From positions 1-27,447 of the forward strand of contig JBHEQW010000071.1 in NCBI GenBank assembly GCA_046530935.1: 27,447 nt of DNA, written 5' to 3'. Position numbers and translations under genes: made by a program. This DNA comes from Arsenophonus sp046530935 (GTDB lineage Bacteria; Pseudomonadota; Gammaproteobacteria; Enterobacterales; Enterobacteriaceae). Within the stretch, counting starts at the first letter, position 1. Every line of letters begins with the position of its first letter. Shown here in pieces: positions 17,529-26,907 of the stretch. Under the pieces are notes generated by a model. That model was not told the origin of the DNA. It saw only the letters and a program-made list of their open reading frames with translations, and did not search any database.

Positions 17529-18083
17529 AATGGTGGGTTCTTAAACTCGGGGTATATTTTTGAACTATGACAAATAAATAGTATAGCAATTTCTAACTGT
17601 CTATTTAAATAAAAATATAAAAACCTTAAAGATTCTTGATGAAGATATCAATTTTATTAGTGTGTGTAAATTCATGTAGTGGCAGTAATTCGTTAATCTT
17701 ATTACATTAGATAACACTCTTTATACAGCAAAGTTAGAATAAAGCTATAAGCATTCATCTAAAAGTTGATGAGACAATCTCAGTTTATAGTTTTTAAGCT
17801 CTAGACAATAGCACCAAGAAAATAAGAAATTGAACATGGCTGTCTAAAAGAATTAGTTCTCTATGAGAGTTAATGTAATTTAACCAACGTCTAGGACACA
17901 GATTATCCAGAGACAAGAAATATGTCTATATAATATATTCAATCAATATATACGCATTTAAGATAAAAACGAGTATAATTCTTATTAAGTATTGGTGCCA
18001 AATTACTCTCATTTGAACTAGACGATGTCTAACAACAAATTAAAAAAATATTTCTCTAGAAATAAACGTTTGTTGTTTTCATT
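17529..18083 (-). promoter_or_regulatory. rho leader / trxA-rho intergenic region
   Basis: This 555-bp stretch without a gene separates trxA from rho. A TATACT hexamer (17580-17585 on the minus strand) about 50 bases before the rho ATG is a possible -10 box, though its -35 (TTAAAT at 17-bp spacing) is poor. In E. coli this interval holds the leader peptide rhoL and the Rho autoregulatory attenuator; I could not recognise a rhoL frame here. The sequence just before the start (CCCCGAGTTTAAGAACCCACC) is richer in C than its surroundings. Confidence 0.35.
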
Positions 18084-18419
18084 TTATGAAAATTCGATGT
18101 TTTTGTCTAAAAATTCTTTTAGTTGAGTTTTAGATAAAAGACCAACTTGATTATTAATCAGCTCACCACCTTTAAAAAGTATTAAAGTAGGAATACTACG
18201 AATACCATATTTAGCTGCTGTTACAGTATTATCCTCAACATTTAATTTTCCGATGATCAATTTAGCTGCATATTCATAAGCAATTTCGTCTAAAATAGGA
18301 GCAATCATTTTACAAGGGCCACACCATTTTGCCCAAAAATCAACTAATACTGGCTTTACTGCCTCTAAAACTTCTGTATTAAAATTTCCATCAGATAGAT
18401 GAATAACTTTATCATTCAT
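18084..18419 (-). CDS. trxA: Thioredoxin 1 (TrxA)
   Basis: TrxA is the small cytosolic dithiol oxidoreductase that reduces ribonucleotide reductase, PAPS reductase and oxidised proteins. The 111-residue protein has the classic fold landmarks: the active site WCGPC (C33 and C36), buried D27, cis-proline P77 in SIPT, and the family core KMIAPILDEIA. It is two residues longer than E. coli TrxA at the C-terminus. A good ribosome-binding site (TTGGAG, 9 bases before ATG) sets the start. It is divergent from the rhlB fossil with a 120-bp gap, as in E. coli; a TTGAAA about 60-70 bases upstream could be its -35 box. Codons are AT-shifted like the rest of the window. Confidence 0.98.
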   Translation of the reverse strand: MNDKVIHLSDGNFNTEVLEAVKPVLVDFWAKWCGPCKMIAPILDEIAYEYAAKLIIGKLNVEDNTVTAAKYGIRSIPTLILFKGGELINNQVGLLSKTQLKEFLDKNIEFS

Positions 18420-18539
18420 TATGACACTCCAAGGATAAAATTTTATGCCGTTTTAGTTTAACATTAATTTAGTCATCTTTGCTTTATTTCAAACAGCCTA
18501 TCTCATAAAGCCAACCATTAACTAATATTTTAACATACT

Positions 18540-19815
18540 ATGAGTAAGATACATTTAACAAAAAAGAAGTTTATAGATTTCGTCCTACACACTAAAATTA
18601 GTGAAGCCCTTACCCTTAATAAAAATAAGTTTCATAATTTTACACCGATACAAGCGTCAACATTGCCTTTTACTGTTGAAAACCGTGATGTTATTTGGAA
18701 AGGCACAAATAGAAACAGGTAAGACATTACCTTTTTTACCTTAATATTTCATTATTTATTAACACATTTTACAAATTTAGAGCCTAAGATTAATCAATCT
18801 ATGGCGATAATTAATTATGCCTAACACGGAAATTAATAATTCAGATATATACTGACGCAAAAAAATTAGCCACTATAAGTGGTTTAAAAATGGCTTTAGC
18901 TTATGCTGTTGATTTCTAACATGAACAATTAGATGTGCTCCAGTCTGGAGCAGATATTCATATCGATATGATCGTACACTTGATTTATTATGCTAAACAA
19001 TGTCACATTCATTTAGATCTTATTTAAGTGGTTGTACTTGATGATGCTGATCGTATGTATAATCTTAGTTTTATTAAAGATATTCGTTGGTTATTTCATC
19101 GAATGCATACAGCCATTCTAAGCGCTTGAATTTATTCTTTTCTGCATATCTTCTTATTTTCTTTAAGAACTATGATTTAAACAAATGAATTGGCCAGAAT
19201 ATATTGAAGTAGAAGTTTAACAAAAAACAAGTTATCGAATTAAAGAAGAATTTTTCTATCATTTTAATGAGGAAAAAATTATTTGTTATAAACGTTAATA
19301 GAGGAATATAAAGAGAGCAGCACGAAAAATGTATAATTTTTGCCAATATAAAACATCGTTGTGAATATGTTTTTGGTTATCTTACTTCTTATGAATATCA
19401 CCTCGTTGGCTTACTGATTAGAGATGTAGCATAAAAAACAGCTACGTATTTTTAAAAACTTTAGTCAAGCCATTTAGATATCTTAGTTGCAACAGATCTT
19501 ACCTGAATAAGTGGTTTACGTATTAAATCTCTCACTTATGTATTTAATTATGATCTGCCTGATGATTGTGAAGATTATCCTTATCATATTGGTTGTGCTA
19601 GATGAACTGCTGAAAATTGGTATTTAATTAGTCTGGCGCTTATGAAGAGTATTCTTTAAATCTGCCAGTTATTGAAGAGCAGATTCAACATCAAATCTGT
19701 ATTATAAAATACAAAAGTTGGGGCATTATTAGAAGATTTACCTATACAAAAATCAAATCCTCATCTACGAGTTACTAATGTAAAACATCGCAACAATAGC
19801 AAATAAAATTGACAG
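18540..19815 (+). pseudogene. rhlB: rhlB fossil, DEAD-box RNA helicase
   Basis: RhlB is the RNA helicase of the RNA degradosome. The first 60 codons are still open (MSKIHLTKKKFIDFVLH...KFHNFTPIQA), but the Walker A region (ETGKTLPF) is reached only after a frameshift at about 18715. Later blocks in different frames are VVLDDADRMYNLSFIKDIRWLFHRM near 19030-19105 (a degraded DEAD box: DDAD for DEAD), YIEVE near 19203, RIKEEFFYHFNEEK near 19230-19275, IKHRCEYVFGYL near 19350, ATDLT near 19490 and FNYDLPDDCEDYPYHIG near 19545. It ends with NLPVIEEQIQHQI and KYKSWGIIRRFTYTKI. The arginine-rich tail that binds RNA and supports helicase activity is absent. Confidence 0.92.
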
Positions 19816-20239
19816 AACCATTTACGTAACTCGTAAATATCTTGGCTAATAAATATTATGTTATAATCATCTCTCTTTGCGTAGAAAAAAATTTTTTTAA
19901 CAGATTTTATACGAGTAGTGCTAGAAATTTTTGCTTATGTACAGAGAATGCAATCCACTTGCTTGCATCGAGAGCAAAGTCAGACTACCAGATGGCCTTA
20001 ATGTAAATAACTGTTTATCTTTGGCTATGTTGAAAAAGGTTGTTACTCTTTAGTTGCAGTGTAATTTGTGGCCAAGTCTGTATTTCAATTGTTGTGACTT
20101 AAAATAATTTTCTTAAGGTAAGATAAATTTAGTTAATAAAACGACCATATACTATAGAATTTAATCAGTCCATTATTAATTAGCTGATGTAAAATGTTTA
20201 CATTTTGAATATGGAATTCATTACCAACAACTCTTTAAT
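19816..20239. other. Gap between rhlB and gppA fossils
   Basis: I recognise no gene here. It includes what should be the rhlB C-terminal basic tail, now unreadable, and possibly the lost first codons of gppA. The sequence is AT-rich with stops in all frames at short intervals. Confidence 0.4.
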
Positions 20240-20345
20240 TATTTAAGCATGATTAAATCATGGTGAGTAATTTCATGTTAGTTGGAAAAGGTTCAGTACT
20301 ATTTAGATCCATCCGAGCAAATAATGTATTATTTATCGATAATTG
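20240..20345 (+). pseudogene. gppA: Possible gppA N-terminal fragment
   Basis: Text such as SNFMLVGKGSV..RSIRAN (plus strand) is reminiscent of SNSFHMLVVREVAGSVQTLARIKR in the first 35 residues of GppA. It lies at the right place, 3' of rhlB. If true, the gene is then split by an insertion (IS remnant plus X2) before resuming at about 21058. The match is short, so this is tentative. The 100-codon open frame 20260-20562 that contains it is probably a chance fusion with inserted DNA. Confidence 0.35.
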
Positions 20346-20640
20346 GCTCAAGAAAATATTTAACATGCTCTGCATTAAATTCTCTAAAAAATCTCATAGT
20401 TCACATGACTCTGTCGATTTCTGGCCATTAAAACCCCGATTAGTTTTTTCCTTTTATATTCTCTTCTTCTATGTTTTTTTACTTTTCCTATGTGCGATAT
20501 ATCCATTCAATTTAAATGATTCAGAGAAAAACATTTCATTAACTGCTAAAAATACCATTTAGTGTATTTATTTGTCTGTTTCTGCTGAAATAAGGCAAGG
20601 AAGCACTGATAGCATCTAAACCATGCTTTCAAATCAACGG
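20346..20640. other. Unidentified AT-rich segment inside gppA
   Basis: The segment reads through part of a 100-codon open frame with a hydrophobic stretch (YILFFYVFLLFLCAIY) that could be a membrane segment. There is no family match, no clear ribosome-binding site, and the surrounding DNA is all dead. I treat it as inserted or drifted sequence. Confidence 0.3.
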
Positions 20641-20697
20641 CTGTTTATTTCACTGACTTATGTAAAGTTAAACCATTCAACATACACGCAGATAACT
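20640..20697 (+). mobile_element. Right-end remnant of an IS256-family element
   Basis: TTCACTGACTTATGTAAAG followed by CATACACGCAGATAACT aligns with the last 60 or so bases of IS copy A (TTCATGACTTATTTGACTT ... ATACAGCAGATT ... TAATAATT). Only the end is recognisable; the body of the element is missing. Confidence 0.5.
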
Positions 20698-21055
20698 AAA
20701 GCATTTAATCCTTATTATGTAGTTTCATCATAGTGGACTCTGCTACTAAGATTGTTAAATCTTTTCCTACAATCTGAGATTTTGCAACGATATTTCTATA
20801 ATCCCAATAAATTTCTACACAACGGATAAGATGTTCATTGTGATAATATTAGTAGGATAAAGTAATATGAGTTGTTTCAATGCATGAATCAATAATATTA
20901 TGCAATATATTATCGCTGAGATAACTAATGAGATGCAACCTTTATGTTAATATCCAGTAAGGAAAGAGTTTCTTTGATCTATGCGATTGTTTCTTTTTCA
21001 CGGCAAGCTTTACATCGAAATCCATTTATAACAGTATAAGTAATTTAAGTATAAG
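20698..21055. repeat. Unidentified repeat block X, copy 2
   Basis: This aligns over about 350 bp with 1402-1758 at moderate identity and in the same orientation, again directly after an IS right end. It ends where gppA homology resumes (about 21058), so it and the adjoining IS remnant probably entered gppA together or successively. The minus-strand reading has a stretch VEIYWDYRNIVAKSQIVGKD that looks protein-like, but I cannot assign it. Confidence 0.5.
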
Positions 21056-21057
21056 GG

Positions 21058-22208
21058 ATGTCTACAAACAGCTTTTGCTAACATATCTTTGTTTCAAAAA
21101 GCCATGGATTTTGGTTGGCAATTCCTGCATGTTTTCAGAACATTTATAAAATATTCTCCAACTGAACAAGTCAACATTGCTGCTACAGCAAGATTTCATC
21201 TCGTTAAAATGTTGACCTCTTCTTTAATTAAGCAAGGAGAAAATATTATTATGGTATGTTGCCCACCATAGAATTATTACTGGAGAAAAAAACTGAACTC
21301 ATTTATCAGGGGTTTTAGTTTAATGGATATAATAGTTATATACTACTAGCGGTTTAGATAAAGCACTAGTGATAGATATCGGCGATTGGCACAGTAGTAC
21401 AATCATTACTTGTGCGCCAATCTTACAACATAGTCAACTTGTTAGCCTTAACAAGAGTTGGTGTACACCTTGCTTAAACTTTATTTTAAAGATCGCAATC
21501 TTAAAGCCGAAGAAAATTTTTTGCAAACTGAAATTGCTGTACACATAACATAAGATCATTAAATCTATTACATAAGATCATTAAATCTATTGCAATCTAA
21601 CTTATTGAGCAAGATTGGTAAATCTATCTCTGCCGATCCCAAGAAATTATGCTGGCAACGCTGTCATGGATGAACAAATTATGCTAGATAAATTAGAATT
21701 ATTAAAAAAGTATCGATCATTTTTGAAAAATTAGAAGAATTGGAAATCAAAGAATTAATACTTGAAATTACATTAGCTTTTCTAATGGGTTTAAGCTATT
21801 CTTATTGTCCTATTTGTAGGATTACAATCGATTATATTATCTTGTAAAGCATTAAGTAAAAGATTCAACCATAATATAGGTAATTTACCTGCAAAACAGA
21901 ATATAAGCGAAGTTTTACATTCGGTAATATTTAAAATTGTTTTAATTTGATATTTGCTAAGTTAATCGAGTAATAGCATAAATAATTGTTATTTACAATT
22001 AAAAAAGCCTTTATGTTGATAATCAAGAAGCTAATGAGATATTAAAAGGTAACAGCGCTCAGAATATAATAGGTTTAAGTATTGATGATCTTCATTCTAC
22101 GAATACGAACTATGCAGATTATCTCGTGAGATCTTGATATGCTAACCTATACGTTTACAAAAAAACACTTCTTATTGTTTTTTGTTAAAAAACCAAATCG
22201 GTCTAATT
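21058..22208 (+). pseudogene. gppA: gppA fossil, main part (pppGpp 5'-phosphohydrolase / exopolyphosphatase)
   Basis: GppA hydrolyses pppGpp to ppGpp in the stringent response and belongs to the Ppx/GppA family. Plus-strand text is FQKAMDFGWQFLHVFRTFIKYS..VNIAATARFHLV (cf. NEAMERGWQCLRLFAERLQ..IRVVATATLRLA), EKKTELIYQGF (cf. EEEARLIYQGV) and ALVIDIGDWHSS (cf. RLVVDIGGASTE). It continues MDEQIMLDKLELLKK, IIFEKLEELEIKELILEITLAFLMG, IGLSIDDLHSTN and ADYLVRS, with the frame changing repeatedly. A 22-bp tandem duplication (21548-21591) lies inside. IS copy C interrupts the gene at about 22209. Confidence 0.88.
21548..21591. repeat. 22-bp perfect tandem duplication in gppA fossil
   Basis: The unit ACATAAGATCATTAAATCTA + TT occurs twice head to tail with no mismatch. 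The identity suggests a recent slippage or misalignment event in non-coding DNA. Confidence 0.95.
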
Positions 22209-23241
22209 GAGGCATTACGCCAATTTTGGCGTATGGAATTTTGAGATGATAGCGTTTATAATCTTGTTGATTGATTTTGTGGATGATTTCAACATCATAG
22301 AGATGATATGCTATGAAAAAGTCTACCTAACAGGTATCCGTGAAACTATAGATATTATATGTTATCCTTTCTATGAACTTATATGTAATGGTACCAGGCA
22401 GATGATAGCCACCCACGCTGAGGCTAAGCTCAAATCCATTCTGTAATAAGATGCTTAAAATAGCATATTGTTGACTGGCCTTAAAGTAGTGAACAGTAAT
22501 GGTTATTTTACACAGCGAAGTATACAGACTACTATTGGAGATATGAAAATTAAAGTTCCTTATGTCATGGAAGGCCTCTGCAACGGAATATACTTCAAAA
22601 GCTTGTTGCTAGCGGTTTATCTAAAATGTGGGAAAATTGCTGAAGAATTGATACTAAGTCATACTTGCAACACCAGTGAGGTATCTCCAGCACTAATTTT
22701 TGCGAAGCCATGATGTGTGGAAGCCGCTCTTTTTTGATGGAAAAGCACACGATCTCTCTACCGCTATCATCAGAAGACTAAAACAACAATGGCTTGAAGA
22801 GCATGGAGATTGAGGCAGCTATGCTGCTAATAAATATCTTGATGTTTTATTGGCGAGGTTGTTGAGTGAGCTATCATCCTGCATGGTGATAAAAGAAGCT
22901 AGAGAGAAAGATCGAGAAGAACTGCTGGAATTCTAGGACTTTCTGTCAGAGCACTGAATATCAATTAAGAACGATGAATTGGATTAAAATTAGCTTTTAC
23001 GACAATGTGAGCCTACAGAAATTCGATAAGCGAAGAAATATGCTTCTAGAAATAACCCTTTAAGTGCTATTTAAGCTGCTTCCCAATCTGTTTAGAAAAT
23101 ATGGAAAAGGTTAAGAGAGAAGTTGATTTCCTTAGCACAATGATACTAAACTCCATCAAATTTAATGATAGAGAAACTAGGTTCACAAGCATTAAAACAG
23201 AGTGTAGTACAATCCAGTAATATACTAGATTGACTATAACT
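22209..23241 (+). mobile_element. IS256-family element, copy C, internally deleted, inserted in gppA
   Basis: This is the best-preserved start of the transposase. 22240-22700 reads LIDFVDDFN..EMICYEKVYLTGIRE and then, from 22468, an 81-codon open stretch with GYFTQRSIQTTIGDMKIKVP and GIYFKSLLLAVYLKCGKIAEEL, a typical mutator-transposase N-terminal region. RRLKQQWLEEHGD (about 22770-22810) is followed at once by text matching the late segment before KDREELLEF*DF (22911-22950), so about 260 bp holding the first catalytic DDE residues is deleted. The left end carries an 8-bp-arm hairpin (22216-22233). The right end is about 23241. It is non-functional. Confidence 0.85.
22216..22233. repeat. 8-bp-arm hairpin in the left end of IS copy C
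   Basis: TACGCCAA-TT-TTGGCGTA is perfect. Copies A and B read GTTATGCTTGTTTTTAGTGTAT and GTTATGCTTATTTCTGGTGTAT (split in the terminal repeat), without this symmetry, so the left arm seems rewritten to complement GGCGTA. Confidence 0.75.
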
Positions 23242-23520
23242 TACCAGATCGATTGAGTTAGCGGAAAACTCTGATTCAACAAAACTAAATTTTTTATAAA
23301 AATGCTATTATTTTCTTTGAATTAGCTTTTAAAACTGACAATTATTTTTAATCTATTAGGTTGTGACAATATCATGATGTTATTGCTTTATGGCTTAAAG
23401 AAAAATAAAAAAGCATTAATACTAAAGTTACCTCATAAATTGGTAATTGGAAAATATATTTTATTATGAATATTTATTAGACAGAATCCAATAGTAAAGT
23501 AATATCAATTCTCTTCTTAT
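23242..23520 (+). pseudogene. gppA: gppA fossil, C-terminal remnant
   Basis: Beyond IS copy C, the plus strand shows only weak traces of the GppA end, chiefly KKALILKLPHKLVIGKYIL near 23405-23460 (cf. HELLTLTLPQGWLTQHPLG). The position between the IS and the convergent rep fossil is where the end of gppA should be. Much of the expected intervening text is unreadable. Confidence 0.5.
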
Positions 23521-23529
23521 ATAAGAAGA
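23512..23529. repeat. 18-bp perfect palindrome between gppA and rep fossils
   Basis: TCTTCTTAT-ATAAGAAGA has no loop. It lies in the convergent gppA/rep interval, so an old bidirectional terminator is possible, but the nearest T-run is about 25 bases away. Confidence 0.75.
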
Positions 23530-24717
23530 CTGAATTAACTTAATAAAAACTCATTTTTTTTAGTTATCAAAACTTATTTTTAATCAATCAAATTCTTAAT
23601 CTTTGATTAAGACAGATCAAATTGCTATTTTTTTTATTCTCTATTTTGCTATTATCACTATTTTTATGTTATTTTCAGAGAAAATAATCTTGCGGTAATT
23701 CATGTAAAAATTGACTCATTTCTTGTCGAATAAGTTCATCATATTTCTGATGGTCTGCTGATAATGATTAAAAAAATAACACTCTTTAAGTGCTTGTTAT
23801 TCTCACAAATCCTATATAAGAAAGATGGACTTCTTTATCGATATTATCTTCATCAAGATATGTTTGCTGTGTTTGGTAACACCAGCAATTCTTTTATGCC
23901 AAGTAAAAAATGTAAGAAAATTCGAGTCCATTTTTGAGGCATGCAAGGTTATTAATTGTAGCTTATTTAAATTTTCCATCGTTTTCCAGGCTACATCATA
24001 TAACGTAAAGTAAAGCTTAAGATAACCTGTGATAAAGTTCTTGCTTTATTGATATAATTGCAATTAACCATTTCATCCATTCTAATTAAATAGTTGATTA
24101 ATATTTTCATGCGGATTTAAGGCGCTTTGCTACTATTTAATGTCTCATATAACAAGTTTTCATAATTAATGTCATGTAATGGATCTCTAACTGAAAGCAG
24201 AGGGTCGCGTTCACTACGCTTGGCAATATTAGCTAACCAATTGATAAACTGTTATAATGCCTTCAAACTATCTCTAGTTAATGTTTGTTCAAGGCCGACA
24301 TCAAAGCTAAAATTAAACAAGCTTTTTTGGCATAAAATTGCCTATTCACTCAATTTCTATATGATTTTCGGCCTAATTTTACGTTTTAATATATTAATAA
24401 TAAGTAGAATGCGCTATTGTCTATCCGGATTAGTGAATATCTGCAAATAAGCTAATATATCTTTAATTTCTGAACTTGAAAAAATAAAGTGCCACCTGAA
24501 AACACTGTAAGTGGAAATACAACTATCTAATCATAATTTTTCAAATGGCCTTGACTAGTTGTTACCACGGTATAAATTAGCATAATCTTTATACTTTTGT
24601 TTTATTAACAAAATGTTTGCTAAGCATTTTGCATGATCAGATACTGATGTCATCATAATATGAGTATCATTGTTAGCTGTTATGACTTTTGGTGGTTTAC
24701 CATAACCCAATTTAGAA

Positions 24718-24744
24718 AATCAACTTTTTATCAAAAAGTTGATT
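24718..24744. repeat. Perfect 12-bp inverted repeat, 3-nt loop, in rep fossil
   Basis: AATCAACTTTTT and AAAAAGTTGATT flank ATC. In the rep frame (minus) it reads NNNQLFDKKLIF where the family has NNPHVFEKRLFS, so a near-palindrome may have been natural here and then perfected. Confidence 0.9.
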
Positions 24745-25048
24745 GTTATTATTAGGAACCAATATATTAGCAGCTTTTAAAATATACTTATGAAAAGAGC
24801 TGATAATTTTACTCCAATTTAATCAGATTCGGCTGAGAAAAATCAAATCGTTTTTTAGTAAAGCTAAATTTAGCTGTTGAGATGGCTCCGCGCAAAGAAT
24901 AAATGGATTAATTATTATTACCAACAACTGTAAACTATCCAAGGTTAACCAGTAACAATTTAAGAAGTTGATATTGGCTAGCATTTGTATCTGGATATTC
25001 ATACACTAACAAACAACTGATTTTTTATTGCCAACGTGAACGTACATC

Positions 25049-25069
25049 TTCATTCTAATATAGAATGAA
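25049..25069. repeat. Perfect 9-bp inverted repeat, 3-nt loop, in rep fossil
   Basis: TTCATTCTA and TAGAATGAA flank ATA. The minus-strand reading is FILY*NEDVRSRWQ (cf. LLLQRNEEVRKRWQ): the NEDV arm fits Rep, while the other arm falls in the part that no longer does. Confidence 0.8.
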
Positions 25070-25151
25070 AGTTGGTTTAGTAGTTGAATCATAAAAATTA
25101 AGCACATTGTAGCTCGATAAATGCAATCCATAGCTCTGATAATATTTAGCA

Positions 25152-25208
25152 AACTCTTGTTCTTTTGTTGATTTTATATGCAATAAAATCAACAAAAGAA
25201 CAAGAGTT
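25152..25208. repeat. Perfect 26-bp inverted repeat, 5-nt loop, in rep fossil
   Basis: The left arm (25152-25177) and right arm (25183-25208) are exact reverse complements around ATGCA. In the minus-strand Rep frame the left arm supplies IKSTKEQEF, leading into FAKYYQSYG, which fits Rep. The right arm follows KNDLLTL and then gives a hydrophobic run with no Rep match. The right arm therefore looks like an inverted copy of the left that overwrote the original bases without a net length change in frame. Confidence 0.97.
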
Positions 25209-25637
25209 AATAAATCATTTTTTCAGTTATAGATTGTCAAAACTAATGTTGTGTAAAAAATATTTATCTTATGCTAAGAAATCAAAGGTTTGCTCTTTTA
25301 GCAAAATCATTTTATCGTGTTCATCAAACAAAGAAAAATTGGCATTTTTAGCTAATTTACTGTGTTACTGTTTAATAATTTCTAATCACAAGGTATGAAA
25401 AATTGAACCAATTAATACTCTGTGTTTTTTAGCATTTTCCATCCACGTTCTTTCATCTCTTGGTAGTTTTATTGGTAAAAATAAGCTATATCACCTGATA
25501 AGGTAAATAACTATGATGACGAATTAAGTAGGCTATTTTATTTGTAAAAACCAGTGGTTTACCAAGTTCCAATCAAGTTCTAAACATGGGTTGTTAACAA
25601 ATTTAAGAACTTGTTGTTAACTATAATTTAATTGCAT

Positions 25638-25748
25638 AATATAATAATTAATGAACTATTTTTTATTATTCATTATAAGTTAAGATTAGGTCAGAAAAAA
25701 ATTACTAAAAAATATCATAAAAACCTTCTATTAAGAAGGTTGATTAAG
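25638..25748. other. Region upstream of the rep fossil
   Basis: This is the old rep upstream region, about 110 bp, cut by the right end of IS copy D. It contains an 8-bp hairpin AACCTTCT-ATTA-AGAAGGTT (25722-25741). On the minus strand it is followed by TTTTTATG, so it may be a terminator pointing towards rep, or another decay palindrome. I see no convincing promoter. Confidence 0.4.
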
Positions 25749-26205
25749 AGTTATTAGCAAAATCTGCTGTATGACGTGCAGGCTCTGCTCTGATGCTTCG
25801 TGAATTTGTTCTTCATTCTTAAATTTGAGATTATTTACCAAGCAGGATCATAGGATGTTAAATCCACTTAAGGCCAGTCTAGCTTTTCTTACCAGATTTT
25901 ATAATAGCTTAAATGTTGTTGTAGTGTTGTTTTTTCTAACCACTGTTCTTATTGTGTTTAAGTCGTAGCTTTATTGCTTCAAAAGCTAATTTAATCAGAT
26001 TTGTCGTTTTTATTTATTCACAGTGCGGTTACTGGAAGTAGTAGAATATCAGCAGTTCTTCTCGATCTTTATTAAGCATCTTAATTGCTGCAGGATACTT
26101 CGCTGAAAAAACTTGCTAACAAAATATCAAAGTGTTGTTTATTAGCCTCATTTAGGCTCTTTACCTAGTAAAAGCGCCTAAAGAAGCTTAACATTAACTT
26201 TAGGT

Positions 26206-26233
26206 TGCATACCTTTTGGAGTGAAGGTATGCA
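26206..26233. repeat. Perfect 10-bp inverted repeat, 8-nt loop, in IS copy D
   Basis: TGCATACCTT and AAGGTATGCA flank TTGGAGTG. It is at the same position in the element as the 12-bp palindrome 891-915 of copy A, with different arm sequences. Confidence 0.85.
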
Positions 26234-26312
26234 TACTTACTTATTTTGGTTACTCAACAGTGTTTAGGCTGTGTGTCCGGGAATGTCTTTGCCAATGCAT
26301 TTCAAAACCCAA

Positions 26313-26351
26313 TGGTGCACCACCTATCTCTCAATAGCAAGCCTGAGAGAT
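26313..26351. repeat. Two adjacent palindromes in IS copy D
   Basis: TGGTGCACCA (26313-26322) is followed by ATCTCTCA / TGAGAGAT (26326-26333 and 26344-26351, 10-nt loop). This is the place in the element corresponding to the 775-796 hairpin of copy A (VSPRLAxGDGAMGFW in the transposase). Confidence 0.75.
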
Positions 26352-26907
26352 ACAGTAAACTATGTGATTGCTCTACAGACTATTGAGAAATTTGAGCCAA
26401 CCAAGTTAGATTTTAACTATAAATAACAATTTTTGATCGCAACTAGATCCTTAGGAGCATAGGTAACTGATGCCGATAATTAGCAGCAGGTAAAGCCGAT
26501 CATCTTATCTTAAATGAACTGTCTATGCCATAAACTTAGAAATAAACATAACGCTATAGCTTAAATCATGCAGGTCACTCAGATTGCCTATGATCTTTGC
26601 AATCCATTTCTATTTCAATATCATGATGGCCTATTGGCAGAGAGACTTATGTGCTTTTCAGCGAGAAGCGACAACTCTAGAGCAGAGCTTCATAAAAATC
26701 ACTTATATTTATACGTTTCGCACAGTTATAAGTCATGGGAGCAAACTTTTAGAATATTTTTTTGCATGCTTCAGATAAAGCACTAGCAACGAGCTTTTGA
26801 AGCATATTATGTTGCTGCTTCGATATCCACATATGGATAGGTGTACATTAGGCACTTAATTTCAACATCGACAATATCAGTCTGTATACTTCACTCTGGC
26901 AATAACA

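Larger units (their letters stand above)
23650..25637 (-). pseudogene. rep: rep fossil, ATP-dependent DNA helicase Rep
   Basis: Rep is an SF1 3'-5' helicase that helps forks pass protein blocks. The fossil spans nearly the family's full length (about 670 codons), starting MQLNYS*QQVLKFVNNPCLEL (cf. MRLNPGQQQAVEFVTGPCLVL); the Walker A GAGSGKT is gone (LDWNLVN). In order follow KIAYLIR, IFHTL, NYxKNDLLTL, FAKYYQSYG, DVRSRWQ, LLVYEYPDTNASQYQLLK (cf. LLVDEYQDTNTSQYELVK, so the DEYQD box is lost), FTVVGNNN*SIYSLRGA, KYKDYANLYRGN, NFSFDVGLEQTLTRDSL, RDPLHDINYENLLYET, LDEDNID and FLHELPQD. There are dozens of stops and shifts. Palindromes at 24718, 25049 and 25152 lie inside. Rep is convergent with gppA, as in enterics. 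Confidence 0.92.

Noticed and set aside
20260..20562. A 100-codon open frame with a membrane-like segment, possible new gene
   Set aside because: It has no convincing ribosome-binding site or family match; its first part resembles gppA and the rest lies in inserted or drifted DNA.
22207..22713. Two adjacent open frames that might form a new two-gene unit
   Set aside because: They are the N-terminal part of a mutator-type transposase in IS copy C.
25165..25398. A 77-codon plus-strand open frame beginning MLILYAIKSTKEQEL
   Set aside because: It arises because the palindrome put a copy of rep codons on the opposite strand; the rest is antisense to the rep fossil.
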